Assembly: GCF_003590095.1 (NCBI RefSeq)
Contig: NC_039491.1
Coordinates: forward strand, 7,750,001 to 7,814,000
Direction of reading: 5' to 3'
DNA: 64,000 nt
Source of the DNA: Trichoplusia ni
Taxonomy: Eukaryota > Arthropoda > Insecta > Lepidoptera > Noctuidae
The translations under genes were made by a program, and so were the position numbers. Shown here piece after piece: positions 46,771 to 60,076 of the stretch. Numbering within the stretch: the first letter of the stretch is position 1; every line of letters begins with the position of its first letter. The notes beneath the pieces were generated by a model. That model did not search any database. It was not told where the DNA came from and saw only the letters and a list, made by a program, of their open reading frames with translations.

Positions 46771-49700
46771 TATGAATAGACAATACTGCAATGTTTTTAC
46801 TATTGTATGAAAAGTAGGCTCAGTAGTAGTTTGAAGCCTACTTTGTTAAGAGCTTTTCGTTGTAACGCCGATTACAGTAACTGTTGTCACATCCACTTTG
46901 GGCCTGCATCTCGTGCGTATGTCACACACATTTATACGTATGCATATGATTCAGTGAATATTTTTTTACGCCTTTTTGGATTTCGATTGCAACTTCGCGT
47001 TATATTATCGTTTCGGCTATTATATTATTCTATTTTTTTATATATATTACAACAAACTATTTTAAACTATTATTGTTAATAGAGAGATAATTTCAGTTAG
47101 GAGGAAGGCGCCTGCAACAGTAGTGGATCATACCAGATTTATAAGTTTACTTTTATTGATATTTGAACAAACGCGCTAGTCTTTAAAAACAGAAAACCTT
47201 TTTACAATAAAACTTGAGAAAGGTGAGGAATACTAACAGTACAATAAATGTGTCAATTTAATTTCATGTACTCATTTTCCTCAATACACTTGGTTAGTTG
47301 TGATGATGCATTGGTTTACTCGCTTTACGCGCTCAATACGCGACTACCGGAATAGTCACGTGAGTTTGACAAAGCCCGACACTAAACAAATGCTCCTAAG
47401 CAATGATAAAGCCGCGTAATTGTGAATGGAGCTCGGAGAGGCAGTATTACCGTATTATATCGGGATCCCGATCATTTGTACCAGCCTAAAATGAGGTTTT
47501 GCTCCATGTGCCATTAGTATGAATGCAAGCGAGTCGTCGATCGATTTAGAAACAAAGCCTCTAATGCCAGCTGTGCCAGCAGTACCAGATATCTAATGGA
47601 ATTCTAGCCATGAACCTAAATGGCGCAGCTTTCATTCTGACCGAACCAGTTCGATTTCCGCATCAGGATAAGTATTTTTTAGCTATCAGGGTGAAGCCTT
47701 TATATATAAACTCAATGTCCCGTTCGACCGTTCCCGTAAGTATGATGCCCGTATTTCCATTATTAGTTGACTCAAAATTGCTTGTACATACTCTAGACTT
47801 AGGTACCAGTATCATGTTATGTCCAATTGATCACATTCTCCAGTATTTCCTTTATACTCTCACACATATTCCTAAAGGGATTACATAGCAAACATTAAAC
47901 ATGATCACAGTTAATTCTGTCATCTGTCTTTTTTCGTTTGAATAAGTATTCTTTTCACTATTCGATTTGTATTCGGAGTGTTTGAGATATCGTTTTTCAA
48001 AACAGATTTGTGGAGCATTTGTGTACGTTTTTAATAAAGGCTTCTATTGATTGATTGCAATACAGGTTTCTATTTAAAATTTACATCTGGCACTAGTCTC
48101 CTATATTGGTTAACTTTGGTGTCCTCCATTATCAAAAACAGGGCTTTTTTAGGAAAAAGAAAGGCCTATATATGTACGATGCGTAAATACCACTTTCATG
48201 AGAGGTAGATAAAGTACCACTACCTATAATAAGTAAGTATCAAGTAAACTGTGATATTTTAATGGCACTGAGTATGCGCGATGCGTCTCTTCCAGTCACT
48301 TTCGAAGTTTGTGTTGAAATTTGAATTTCATAAGGCAAGAATGAATAAAAACTGCATATATTGAAGGCAGCGAAATATCGCTTTAACATTGTGACTGAGA
48401 ACTTTTTAAATTCACTGTTCAACTTTAATATATTTTTAAGAGATTGCTACTGTACTGAATTCGTATTTAAAGACAAATGTGTTTTCTTAAACTTACAAGT
48501 TCCTAAGTTATTATTTTGCTATTTTAAAGGAAAAACATAAGCGGGTTTTCACTTACTACTAAATAGATTTGTTATTCATTCATTTAAAGGCTCTTTTAGG
48601 GTTACTGGATAAAGTCTGATCTGTGAAAATAAATCGTAATTTTGTGAATTGAACTCTCATACCACCAGTCTTTTTATCACTTCACTCTGAGTACGCAAAT
48701 CAATTTTAACTATTGTACCTACTGAAGTTGACATAGTTAAAGTGCACCATTGTATCAGCTTTTATCTTTCACATACCAATTAACTGTCCTTGTGTGATAT
48801 GTAAAATGATAATGGCTGTTAACCCTTATCAGTCATGGCGCATATTATTTGGCGATAGCAAAACACGAATATTGAACAACTCTACAAATTATTTGCGATT
48901 TTATCAGAACAGAACAAAAATATTCGTTGTTAGTTTATAATAATTGTTTTTCTTTTACCTAGTATACATCCTAAAAAATAAGAAGGACACCTATAATTAT
49001 CTAAAAGAAAGAAGTTAAGTAAGGGATTATAGAGAAATTATTATTAATTATTTTAAACTTATACTATCATTAAGTAATAGGCATTAGCTATTAAATATAG
49101 CAATTTTATTATAGCTCTGTCACTTTTATAATTGGATTAATTAATTAATTATAATTGAAAGGCAAAAAAAACGTCGACATATAATTTCAAAAAGAAAACG
49201 CGGAACCAAACTCTTACGAAAAGTCAGTGAAAGTTTCATATGTAGACCACGCTTCAAAATACCTCACAACTGCGTCAAAGTACAATAAGATATTCAGGTA
49301 CAATTACAAACAACAGCGTTTGGAGCAGGAACATGCGAGGGCGTATGTAACACAAGACGGCACCACGACACACGACGTTTCAGCTGTGCTCGGCGCGTGA
49401 CGAGGGTCGGGATGCTCATGATATCACCCTCTAAACTTTCATAAGGACCAGAATGCAACATAATACGAAGCGTCAAAGAGAAATGTTCGTGACTGTACAA
49501 TATTCTCTACGCAAATATACCCCTTGAGATTCTAAATTGTTTTTATCGTTCCTGTAATGTATGTGAAGTTTGAGACGCGTGAGCTGTTTTAAAAGGAACG
49601 CATAAATCTTTAAAATGTTATTGTCGGAGGTAATTAATGTTTTTTTATTCTTCCTACTTTTTTAGGTACCACATTTCATTTACATTGAATATTTTATGCC

Positions 49701-52700
49701 AACTTTTTTCAAGTGTGTATTACAATTCGATAATATTGTAGGCCGTTCCTCAAACATTATGCGGTAAATGCAGTACCACAAAGTTAGGTCAGCTGATAAA
49801 AAAAAAGGAAACTCGAAGCGTTTCATTCGCGAAACCATACATTACTACGATTGTATAAAAAATATTCATGCAATCCCTCAATTCAAAACTGATTAGTCCC
49901 CTTGTTACAAACAGATTGTTTATTCTAGTGCTTGGATAACATTAATAGCGTTTAACACGCTATCCCGCGATAATGCTTATTAATTTTATTATGAACTAAG
50001 TACACTAACGGCGTATTACTGGTATTTGCGAGTTGCCTGCTACATTACTGCTCCACTTTTGTATGGAGTTGACATTGCGACGGTATGTCTGTGCATATTT
50101 GGTTAACTCGATTAGTTTTAGCTTTAAACGAGCTGAGTAAATGGAACTCGGCAAATGTAATTGTAATAATTTGTGTGCGTCAGTGTACATTTTATTCGCC
50201 GTTTTGGGTTTAATATTTATTTGTGCATTTATGAGGATGAATAAATAGATTTTTTAAAGTACAAAATTATAAAACCGATTTTAAATAAAACTGCTGAGCC
50301 AAGCCGAAAGTTCAATGAAAAAAAAAATCGGTTCATCCAATACGAATCCTTTTTTGAAACCAGTAGATAAAGAAGATTAAATAAACCGTGTAAATATGAG
50401 TTTACTTCGTGCTTAAAAGTATTTCATTTTCACTCGATTCACTTTTGTTGAGATCAGAGATCGATTTTTTCAACTGTAGAGTTCATAAAAAATTAGACTA
50501 ACAGGCATTTATGCAAAAGTTTCTTGTAGAAAATTGTCTACATTTAAACAAATATAAAACACACGTACATATCGTCATAACAAATGAACTAACCATATTC
50601 CATGAATGAATTACTCGTGCAATACGGCAATAAATAAAAAGCTTATTAAAAAAAGCCCTAAAGTGCATAATAAATCATAAAAAGTGTATTCATGGCGCAA
50701 TAGATAGTAAATAGCGTATTGTCGTCACGCGAACATTGAATACTAATTAGGACGCTTTAAATTCATACCAACTTAGTAACCAAAGAACGTTCGTAACATT
50801 TCATTTAATAATTTGCAAGAAACCGGGCGGCCACGTTAAAATGTCAACGCAGATGCGACTAAGTACGAAGAGTCAGAACTTAATGCAATTTTAAGACGCG
50901 CAAACCGAAATAATGCAATTAATGCACTGAAAAGTTTCCTACAATTACTACTTCTTTAGTTTTTTTTTTTAATTTTATGGGATCGTGTGGTGAATTGGGT
51001 CTTTTTTTTGTGTTATTTATTTGATAAACTTTCTTTATAGTCGAATTGATATAATTTATAAAAGCCTTTACAGGCAAAGCTATTTGTGATTTCCACAATT
51101 CGTGTGATGAGACCTACTTTCAGGACAGAAGCGAAAGCGTACACTGGGTTGTCACTTTTAAGCCATGTATCTAATTATATTTTCTTATTACTTAAGTTAA
51201 AAAAATAAACTTTTGTTCAGTAGCTTAATTTTAGCTAGAGCTTTGAGCAAGTTCTCGCCATCCCATTTGCTACGTTAGTTACATAATTTATAAAAATAAT
51301 TAAGTTTAAACATACTGATAAAAGAAGTTTATCTTTCAGAATCTCTTGATACAACATTCCAGTTGGATTGAATTAAATACTTATTTTTTCTTAAAAAAGG
51401 ACTTCTGCCCTTAGGAATTTTAAGTTTTAAGTCACATTTAGACTCAGGACAAGTGGATTGCACAGCTATCCGTGCAGTCATTACCCCATCACATCACTAC
51501 ACTACATGCATCTTACTTATAGTCTTAGTAAAATATATGACTGCACCTTCTCACCCTTCGTGGATTTCAATTCACCTGTATTATTTAGTAGCAAGGAAAG
51601 GTTTCCTGTTGACAAGACTCGTCTGGTTATTTTCTATGCGGGCGAAGGAGGAGCACTGCACATTACAAAGGCCCGCGAAAACGAACAGGCTTTTAGTCCA
51701 AACGTTTATTAAATGTAGCATGGTCTGCTGAGACAAGGATGTTTTAACTAGTTTTTGGTGCTCATTTCTTTGACACTGACAAACTTAGGAGTAATTGCTT
51801 TAGCAGATTCGTGATTATGCTCGGCACTGTAAAGGTAACATAAATTATTACGAAAGCCTATCGACTACGATCCAATAGTACTAAAACCTGCTTGATTATT
51901 ACTATGTGAATGTTTCCTACTTTAAATACCGCCGAATATTGAATATTGCAATCTTTAGCTTGTTCTTTAAGTCCACCCGATGATACATTTGAGAAGCCTT
52001 TTTGTAAAACCTTTCGTAAATATTTCACCATTGCGCAGAAGTACATCCGAAGGCCGGAATGCGATACGTCAGGGCGCCGTCGCCGGCCCAGCGACCGTCA
52101 ACACTATACGATTTGCGAAATTGAACGGAAGGGCCCGACTATTTTGTCGGATAATCTTTATAATGCCCGAAGGGAGGCGATTTATATTGTACGTCCAATA
52201 AAATACACACTTTCAAACTTTTGGTTCCCAATAAATCTTTAGCAAGAATAGAATCCGTTGTATTATAACGACCAAGCGTTGAATGACTGAATGGAGCATT
52301 CAATTGCTACAAAGTGATGTTACACATGTACTCGTATGTTGCAAACAACACTCGGCAAAAAAATGTTTTATGTAACTTTATAATGATCGTGATGTTTCCA
52401 CTGAACTACATGTATGTATATCAGTATATGTCTAATAAATATAGATACATATAGCAAATGGCATCGACATTTTGTGATATATCGCGGAAATAGAGTAAAA
52501 ATTGTCCTTCACGCACAAGGCCAGTCACTTATCACACATAACCTTACTAAAATCAGTGTATTCGGTCCACTACAATGTTTAGACATAAATGCGGTTATCG
52601 CAAAATTGTCATGTAATCAAGTAGAGATGATTGCTAGTAGACGCGCAATGCCACTAGGCTATAATGGAGGTAATAATAGCAATGTAAATGACAAAATCAT

Positions 52701-54515
52701 TGTTATCACAAACCACACAAACATGCTGGTTATTAGCATTGTTCATACAATAGGGCTATTAGGTGTTCGCACTCGATAATGTGTTAATTTCCAACGATTG
52801 GTTTAAGAGAAATTGGTGTTCGGTTTATCGATGTTTTCGATTTACGCAAAGAACATTACGAAGTTACTTAATAAATACTACAATTATGCTTTTCTACTAC
52901 TATTCTGTAATTTATACGTCAATAAAAAAAAATGCAACATAAATGTTATATTATCATTATACACTGCCATTCGGTTTTATATGTTAATACCGTAATCATA
53001 ATCAATCAATAGTAATCGCTCCAGAACATGATATGATCGAAATATTACGAAATAAAATGTCAAGATAAAACTGTGAGCACATTTCAAATTGAAGTATTAT
53101 TTTTTAATTGTTCTAAAACAATTCGTACAAATGCGAATCTAAGATAACAACTGATTATTGCAATAACACATTGGCGGCGAATATAGTAACGGATGACCTA
53201 TCAAACGTGAAGCGTTAAAGAAAAAAATAAAGTAGCACTTATGAAATGCAGTTCAATTTCGACATGAACTCCATCCAGTACTTACACATAAAAATACTCA
53301 ACCAGCGTAAAATAAAAATGGATCAAATTAAGTGTCATTGTGTTTGCAGCTAATTGATAAATGCAATGACGAGAGCCATTATTCTCAGTTATTTCGTACG
53401 TTTCGCTGGTGACGTCATACCGTGTGTAACAAAAACAAAAACGTATGTAAAATATCGTTTTAGAAAGTTTTATTCACATCTAGTTTATACATATTATTAT
53501 GGTACATATACATAAACATCCTGACATAATCTCTTGATTGTAGGATAGAAATCTTATAATAAAACGAATATCGGTTTTTTACAACGTTTTCGGAGAATCC
53601 CGTATTTGTATTAAATATCTTTTCTGAGTATGGAAATATACAGGTTTCTTTTAGATAATAATTGTTAAAAAAACAGGCTTATGTCATGAAGTGTGATAGC
53701 TAGAGAGCTGAATGTACACAGAAAGTACATTCATAGATGAATCACTCACTTCTGTTACCGTTATGAGGAGGCAAAAAAGTTTGAGGTAAAGCGAGGTTGA
53801 CACACAGTTTAGACTTGAGCCTATTTTTTCTGACTGAGTCTAACTCGCACTTTTTAATCCGACAATTTTTTTTTATATAAATTACCCGAACTGTTTATTT
53901 CCATCTTCAGGTTGGTATTCAAAATACAACTTGGTTTGTTAAAACATTTTGAATAGAGCGGATCCTCCGCGATTCTTTTATACATTTTAACAAACCTTTT
54001 ATCATACACGATACATAATAATCACATAATACCCATATTTAAGCATAAGCTGTGAGACAGCTTTCGATAAACTGATTCTAACTTAAAGTAAGCTAATATT
54101 AGCAAGGTTTAAACATCATCATGACCTAAGTATTAATGTTTAATTAAATGTCTTTGCTTTAATACAAAATTTGAATGAGTACACCCATACTTCATTGGTA
54201 ACACCTACTTGATTATATAAAGCTAAAATATTTAAGACAAATTAAACACAGGTCCTACATTTTCTTCATAAAACCAACAAAATTTAAAAATCTCAGAAAT
54301 GCCCATTATCAACAAATTACTTAACAACTATAGGAATTACAGTTCAATATTAACTAATGCCAACTAAATAATACAAAAGTCATTGACCTTATTCTAAAAA
54401 AAGGATAAACGGTATAATATACCAACAAAAAAATACATTTGTTTGAAGTTCCCAAAATACAAATTAGTATACAAGGAGGTCCAACCAAGATCTTTTAAAT
54501 AAAAGACTATTGCAA

Positions 54516-54576
54516 TTGCGGAAACGGGACAGTGCGCTACACAATGTAGAGCGCTGTCTCTTTTCCACATCCGCAA
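54516..54576. repeat. Short fold-back element, copy 2
   Basis: Arm 54516-54541 pairs with 54545-54576 around a 3-base loop: TGCGCTACA against TGTAGAGCGC at the tip, and TTGCGG against CCGCAA at the base. Its TTGCGG...GAAAAGAGACAG pattern (on the complement) is shared with 39857-39931. Confidence 0.65.
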
Positions 54577-55727
54577 CACTAAGATGTGAAATGAGAAATT
54601 AATAAGAATATTTTTTTTTGGCAAGGCAATTCTCATGGACAACCACCTCCTCAGGGGAGAAGCTAGACCGACCAAAAACTTGAACCTCCGTGCAACGTCT
54701 CAAGCATCTTGTAAGTGTATGGGTATGCAGAGCATTACACCATGCAGCGACCGCGGTGAGTTGGTAGGCCTGCAGTCACGTCACATAACAGGTTTTAAGG
54801 TAAGCAATAAGGATAATTTTGTTTTCGGTGTGTTATCCTTATAAACGAGGTTGTATGCTCAGCTGACTTACCATTTGTAAATATTAGGCTAGGAATATAT
54901 ACAGACCTCCAAGATAAAATACAATACTAGGTCGAATCAATTATTGAGTCTAATTATAAATCTAATAGTAAGCCGACTGACCCCTAAACTAAGAAGACTT
55001 TGGCAGTGATTTAATAATAATTACAGATATATTTTTCCCTCTTAATATTGTTTTTTTTCCCTTATGGTTCTAGTGTAGGAGTCAGGGGCTCACAACCTTA
55101 AGATTAAACTATTTACGGCTCTTTTAGACAAGGGAAGAAATATCGCAGTAGTTGCAATACACTGCAGAGTCGCGCGGTTCGTGTATCAAAAGTGATATAT
55201 CATCGCTTGCAATGTTTCGCAACTCACACGTTATTTCTCACCTCTAAGTGAGCCTTTATAAATATTATACTTCTAAGCAGGTACCTTCCTCTTTGCGTGA
55301 GTATCTTCTTTAAGACTTATTAGCTATTGTCGTTACATGGACATAAGGAATCAACTTGTGACTAAATTGCTTTTCAACATGTGAGAAACATTTTGAAATC
55401 CCTATGACGTTGTTAATTGAAGTTGGTCAAAGTTTTGAATTGAATAAAAGCGATATTCAAACTAACAATTCACCAACTGGCTAGTCTAATAGACTAGATT
55501 ATTTACATGATTAATCCTATTGCTTTATAAGTTGTTAGATTACTGTCAGAGCCGTTTGCATAAGCACCGGTATCACAAAGAGACTTCAAAGGTAACAGAA
55601 ACACAGCCTTTTAATATTCCTAAAATAAATTTTGTCTTAAAAATAATATATGATAATAATATGATAAAAATACAAATTTACATAACATTTAAGTACACCA
55701 CAACTAAATTTAATTTATGTCGAGAAG

Positions 55728-56507
55728 TTAATTTGTCGCTCGTTTCTTAATAAATACATATTTATAAATAAGTGTTGACACGCCACTGCCTACTAGTGGA
55801 CCAACCCAGTACACCCAGTGTCCGTCCCAGTGGTCCGTCCAGACGGCTGGTCCCAGACTCCTAGCGGGGTTCATGCTAGCACCAGTTAGGGGCCCCCCTA
55901 CGAAAGACAACCCAGCAATAGTCAAACCGAACTTTATTGGAGTGCTGTCTTGTTTGAGTTGATTTGCAGGGTCCCAAATACCACAACATATCAAAGCAAG
56001 GGCTGCCGTTATAGCTATTTCAATACCCAAAGATTGAAATTCATTTTGTCCTGGATAAGGTCTTGTTACGCATACACCCCCTTGCGATAAGTCGAACGAA
56101 GAGACTCCCACCAAAATACCGTAGCCTAAAATAGCTCCGATGCATTGAACTACCGTATGAATAGCCCCCAATGCTATAGAAGTGTTTCCCCAGATGACAG
56201 ATGCTAATGTTACTGCTGGGTTCATAAATGCTCCAGATATATGTCCAAAAATTTGGATGTTGATCATGACTACGAAACCGAAAGCAAACGGGCCATACAA
56301 CGTTGTATCTATTCCACTGACGGGTATACAAGCCATACATCCAAATAGAACAAGCATTATTGTAGCAATAAGTTCTGCCAGGATTTTCCTCCAGTTGTCA
56401 TTGCACCAGTCCAGGATGGAGAAGGACGCGAGTTTCGGGTTGTCGTGCATGGCTCTGCTTTCCGTTGTTACTCCAACTAAATTTTGTGGGCTAGGCGGCA
56501 CTGTCAT
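55728..56507 (-). CDS. Eglp: Entomoglyceroporin (Eglp-type aquaporin)
   Basis: This 259-aa plasma-membrane channel is expected to carry glycerol, urea and water. It shows six membrane-spanning segments from about residue 40 to 255 and both pore motifs: MNPAVTL (NPA at 96-98) and MNPARSLGPAVW (NPA at 213-215). Ungapped alignment by eye to AQP1 around the second half-pore places the selectivity filter at F76, S201, A210 and R216. The AQP1-type histidine is therefore replaced by serine, the change that defines insect entomoglyceroporins and widens the pore for polyols. In silkworm, an aquaporin of this type (AQP-Bom2) is known to pass glycerol. The start at 56507 is preceded by an in-frame TAA nine bases upstream. 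Length is normal for the family. The whole coding region is one exon, and any intron would have to be in the UTR. Which Eglp paralogue it is cannot be told here. Confidence 0.92.
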   Translation of the reverse strand: MTVPPSPQNLVGVTTESRAMHDNPKLASFSILDWCNDNWRKILAELIATIMLVLFGCMACIPVSGIDTTLYGPFAFGFVVMINIQIFGHISGAFMNPAVTLASVIWGNTSIALGAIHTVVQCIGAILGYGILVGVSSFDLSQGGVCVTRPYPGQNEFQSLGIEIAITAALALICCGIWDPANQLKQDSTPIKFGLTIAGLSFVGGPLTGASMNPARSLGPAVWTDHWDGHWVYWVGPLVGSGVSTLIYKYVFIKKRATN

Positions 56508-57197
56508 AATAATTTATTAATCACTTTCACAACACGTTTTTCGAGTCTATTCAACTCTGTCACACGTCATGAGGTTAATGTTCGTAACTGCAATCGTTTT
56601 ATTATGGCACAGGTCAATAATACAACTGTTCGTCGTGTTGACTCTACGGTGGACGCGATCGCTTTGAGTCTGACTCGAGGTGAAATATAGATATCTCCCA
56701 ACACAACCGCACCGGCTGAGTGATATACATGCAGATACAGCGACCGTTATCTACTATTTTAGCCATACAATAAAACACCCGATTATTTTATATCATCACG
56801 ATTGTTAATCACATAGCTGCGGGTTTTTATATTAGTTTTATTAAAAGGCAGTTGTGGTTTTGCTTCAAACATTTTTCACTTGTCAACCGTTTCTCCACCT
56901 GTGAATAATTAAATTAATTAATTGAATTTTAATGATGGACAAAAAGTTACTAGCTATGCATGTGCTGGATTTCTCGGTTATGAAGTAAGAACTTTACCGA
57001 TCTATTATGAGTAACCTCGCTTACTCAATCCAATTTAATTATTATTGAGATATAAAAACCACATTGCAAACTGAATTGAAAAACAAAATGTAATATTTAA
57101 CACTACTGTAAGTAATCTTTGCTAATCTATAGATACGAGGTAAGTCTGTACACATAAAATGTAAAATCGCACGTTCAGAACACGTTAACACCCACAT

Positions 57198-57234
57198 AAC
57201 ATACGTCTAGCCATTTTCCATTTTGACGTATGTT
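57198..57234. repeat. Short perfect inverted repeat
   Basis: AACATACGTC (57198-57207) and its exact complement (57225-57234) are separated by 17 bases. It lies about 700 bp upstream of the Eglp start codon. No function is known. Confidence 0.5.
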
Positions 57235-57730
57235 ACCATCCAACCGGCCACTGTTTATTAGCTATTGTTTTTTATACAAATTCAATTGAATATCTCTAAA
57301 CCGGTTTCTGCTACTTGAACCACGTCGTATCTCCTACTTGTTTTGCTATCATATTATATGGATTGAGTAATGTAGTGATGTAAGCGCTAAGCCATGGTTT
57401 AAGCAACGTCAATCGTCCAAAAATGCACTTAATCTATATTATACAGACGTACTGTTATCATTTGTTAATCTTTTTTATCTACTACTGACGGAATAATTTG
57501 TATACTAGAAGAACTGTTTCTGCATTTAACTGTAAAGACAAACGAGAAGCAGGATGGGATGGATGCGTCGGTAAATATGGGAAGGATATATTAGCATATA
57601 TAAGCCTGATGATGATGATGACTATAAATTAATTCCTGAAATTACACATGAAACTAAGTAGCTACAACTGTGACAAGTGTAGCAGCTAATGGTGTCATGT
57701 TTACAGGACTAATGTGGGCGAGCTCCAGGT

Positions 57731-57800
57731 GGCTAGATAGAATATTGTGGAAGGGTTTAGGGAGGTTTTTGCCCAGCTGTGAGTACAATAGGCTGGGGGA
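57731..57800 (+). repeat. LINE 3'-end fragment (RTE-like)
   Basis: GGAAGGGTTTAGGGAGGTTT then TTGCCCAGCTGTGAG and ACAATAGGCTGG resemble the conserved 3' end of common moth non-LTR elements (FAQQ-type C terminus region). It is short and diverged. Confidence 0.45.
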
Positions 57801-58039
57801 AAAAAGTCATGGTTTAGCTGGATGATACGTTTCACTGTCGTTTAATTGGGATACTTACGAGGAGGAAGTATCCTCTTAACGTAATGGCATGAGGAAATAG
57901 ACTAAAATTGCTAAGCATCATGTTTGTCTGGGGCCAGACGTATTTATGTAACGGTTAGGTGGCACCGTTTAACTGACTACTAATGGCTTTTTGATTAGTG
58001 AATTAAGTTTGGCAACTGACATTTCTTTATAATAATGCG

Positions 58040-58140
58040 TCACGTTTTGTGACCGCGATGTAATCTTAAACTACTTAACCGATTTTAATCAAATTTGCAT
58101 CTCGTGTCATATTTGATACAACTTGAAGGATAGGCTAGCT
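58040..58140 (+). repeat. Dispersed repeat fragment
   Basis: ACTTAACCGATTTTAATCAA then ATTTGCATCTCG and a GGATAGGCTAG end resemble internal segments of non-autonomous moth elements, in which CCGATTTTGATGAAATTTG-like text is frequent. Confidence 0.35.
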
Positions 58141-59264
58141 TGATATACCTAGTTTTGGTATTTTTGTCTGAACTGTTATTATCGACTGATAGGCAGTGCG
58201 AACGTCGTCGACTCAGTTTGTTTTTAGGAAGACAGGAGTATATGGTCAAGAAAGAAGTGAATTTGGAGATGACGGCAAAAAAAAAACGTATTAAAAAAAA
58301 ATTAGTTCCTTTGACTCATAGTTATTCGGGTTAGGGGATGATTTATTTTCAAAAAGTCGGGAGATTATATCGGCACATACTTTATTTTGTTTTTTGAATA
58401 AATTGTGTACTTCACAGCTAGAATATTTTTTTAATGCTGAATAGTTTTTATGGTTTTGGAGGAACACCGCATAATGTTATGAAGCAGTTCCGTCGGAAAT
58501 ATCTAGTTTCCCTGAACTAGTTAGGACTTAGGACTTATCGTACTATTTCACCGTCGGTTTTCACTGGCTTCAGGTATGTATGTTGTTAAGGTTTCTGCAA
58601 TAAACAATTGATTATTGTGTCTACATAACTACGCCTAGTCATAGAATAATTATATCAAAACGATGACTGACAATGAGACGGAAATCCGTTATAGTTTAGA
58701 ATATTTGATTAAATGTAATATGTATAACAGAGGAAAACCGATCAACAAAAAAAGCAGTTATAAATGTCAGGCTGATTATAATTTTTTATAGTGAAAATTC
58801 TTCATTAATAAGTTTGACGAAAATCGAGTTTCAAAGCAAAGAAACCAAACAAATTAATGTTTATTTACAAAATTTCATGTTCCGTATAATATCATGCCCA
58901 TAATCCAAATGTCCCATTTAAGATTTTATCTTTACTGATGGACGTACGAATAAAGATGAAAAATAGAACACTTATGTTTAAGCTCCTGTGATGGCAATCA
59001 AACTTTATTACACTCAGGTTTTTCCCTTGCATTGTGTCATAAAAATATAGGTGTATTTTCGTGTTTATATATGTAGACCGCTCTTAGATAACGGCCTTAT
59101 GTATTTATTTACTTTTGATATATAGATTGTGATAGAAAGGGTTATGCTTTCGAAAAAGCTAACTATACCTTGGTAATTAAAAATCAAATGCAGATAATTT
59201 CTCGTTACGTATTTGTCTGGCTAGTCTGGATGCCGACCCCATTATAACTTGGGGTTTTTCTTAG

Positions 59265-59440
59265 ATAGATTGGTAGATAGAATATTCTTTATTGTACAGC
59301 ACATTAATACAGAATAGGATACAAAAAAATAGTAACATGGTGCCACAAATACAATGGCAGGTCTTATCACTGAAACCTATCTTTTACAGACAACCTTTGG
59401 ATGGACTAAGTTCTGAAGGAGCAACATTTGTGTAGGTAGT
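59265..59440 (+). repeat. Dispersed lepidopteran repeat
   Basis: TAGAATATTCTTTATTGTAC, then GGCAGGTCTTATCACTGAAA and CAGACAACCTTTGGATGGA, match a high-copy moth repeat known from memory. It is probably a retroposon 3' end, but its class is not certain. Confidence 0.45.
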
Positions 59441-59846
59441 CCGCGGTGCACAGTTTAATAATAATAAATTGATTTTCTTTATTGTTTTTTATTGCTAATC
59501 TTAACTATATTGGAATTGGCTTTCACCTAGAAGGCCTGCAACTGCCGTGTTATAATAAATACATTATTAAAATAGTACATGCTGTTTCCTTGACTAAAAT
59601 ACAGAATAATTTTACTACTTACTTATGCTTGCGATAGGTGAAACTCAATTTTATATACTGATTTCGTGTCACGAATCTCAATTCACAAAATAAATAACCA
59701 TCCATCACAACAAACATTCATTGTCATTATTAAATGACAGTTATTCATTGACGACATTTCTTTTTTTTTATCAATGTAAATGAGTTTGTAAGTCCTTAAC
59801 ATTCCTTAATAGTAGCGTAGTAAAACTTTTTTGTATAATTGAAATA

Positions 59847-60076
59847 ATAATAAATAAATGCGGACAACATCACATACATTGTTCTGAACCCAAAGTAAGT
59901 TGCTGAAGCACTTGTGTTATAGAATTCAGATACAACGAAGGTACCACAAACACCCAGACCCGAAACAATGTAGAAATGTGATTTTTTACATTGACCCGAG
60001 CGGGTCGAACCCGGGACCTCAGAGCTAGGGACACCTTGAAACTGGTGCGTACGCCACTCGACCACGGAGGTCGTCA
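59847..60076 (-). mobile_element. tRNA-derived SINE, family 2
   Basis: On the minus strand the head has an A box (TGGTCGAGTGGCGT, near 60051-60065) and a good B box (GGGTTCGACCC, near 60002-60013), about 40 bases apart. A body of about 150 bp follows and ends in a TTATTATTATT-type tail near 59847. A truncated relative lies at 17158-17246. The near-canonical boxes suggest a relatively young copy. Confidence 0.7.

Larger units (their letters stand above)
44332..55727. other. Gene-poor interval
   Basis: There is no recognisable gene in about 11.4 kb. Short frames, such as 52414-52779 (121 codons) and 51946-52242 (98 codons), show no family motif. A GC-rich patch near 52050-52140 stands out from the AT-rich background but is unexplained. 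Repeat fragments are listed separately. Confidence 0.6.

Noticed and set aside
52414..52779. 121-codon plus-strand frame
   Set aside because: No recognisable domain. The composition is mixed and no start context or splice signal supports it.
55728..56507. Aquaporin as a water-specific Drip/Prip channel
   Set aside because: The selectivity filter has serine where water-specific channels keep histidine, so the Eglp assignment fits better.
56680..56760. TATA-like sequences upstream of the aquaporin gene
   Set aside because: Weak matches (ATCTATATTTC, GTATATCAC on the coding strand) without a properly spaced initiator. Not enough to call a promoter.
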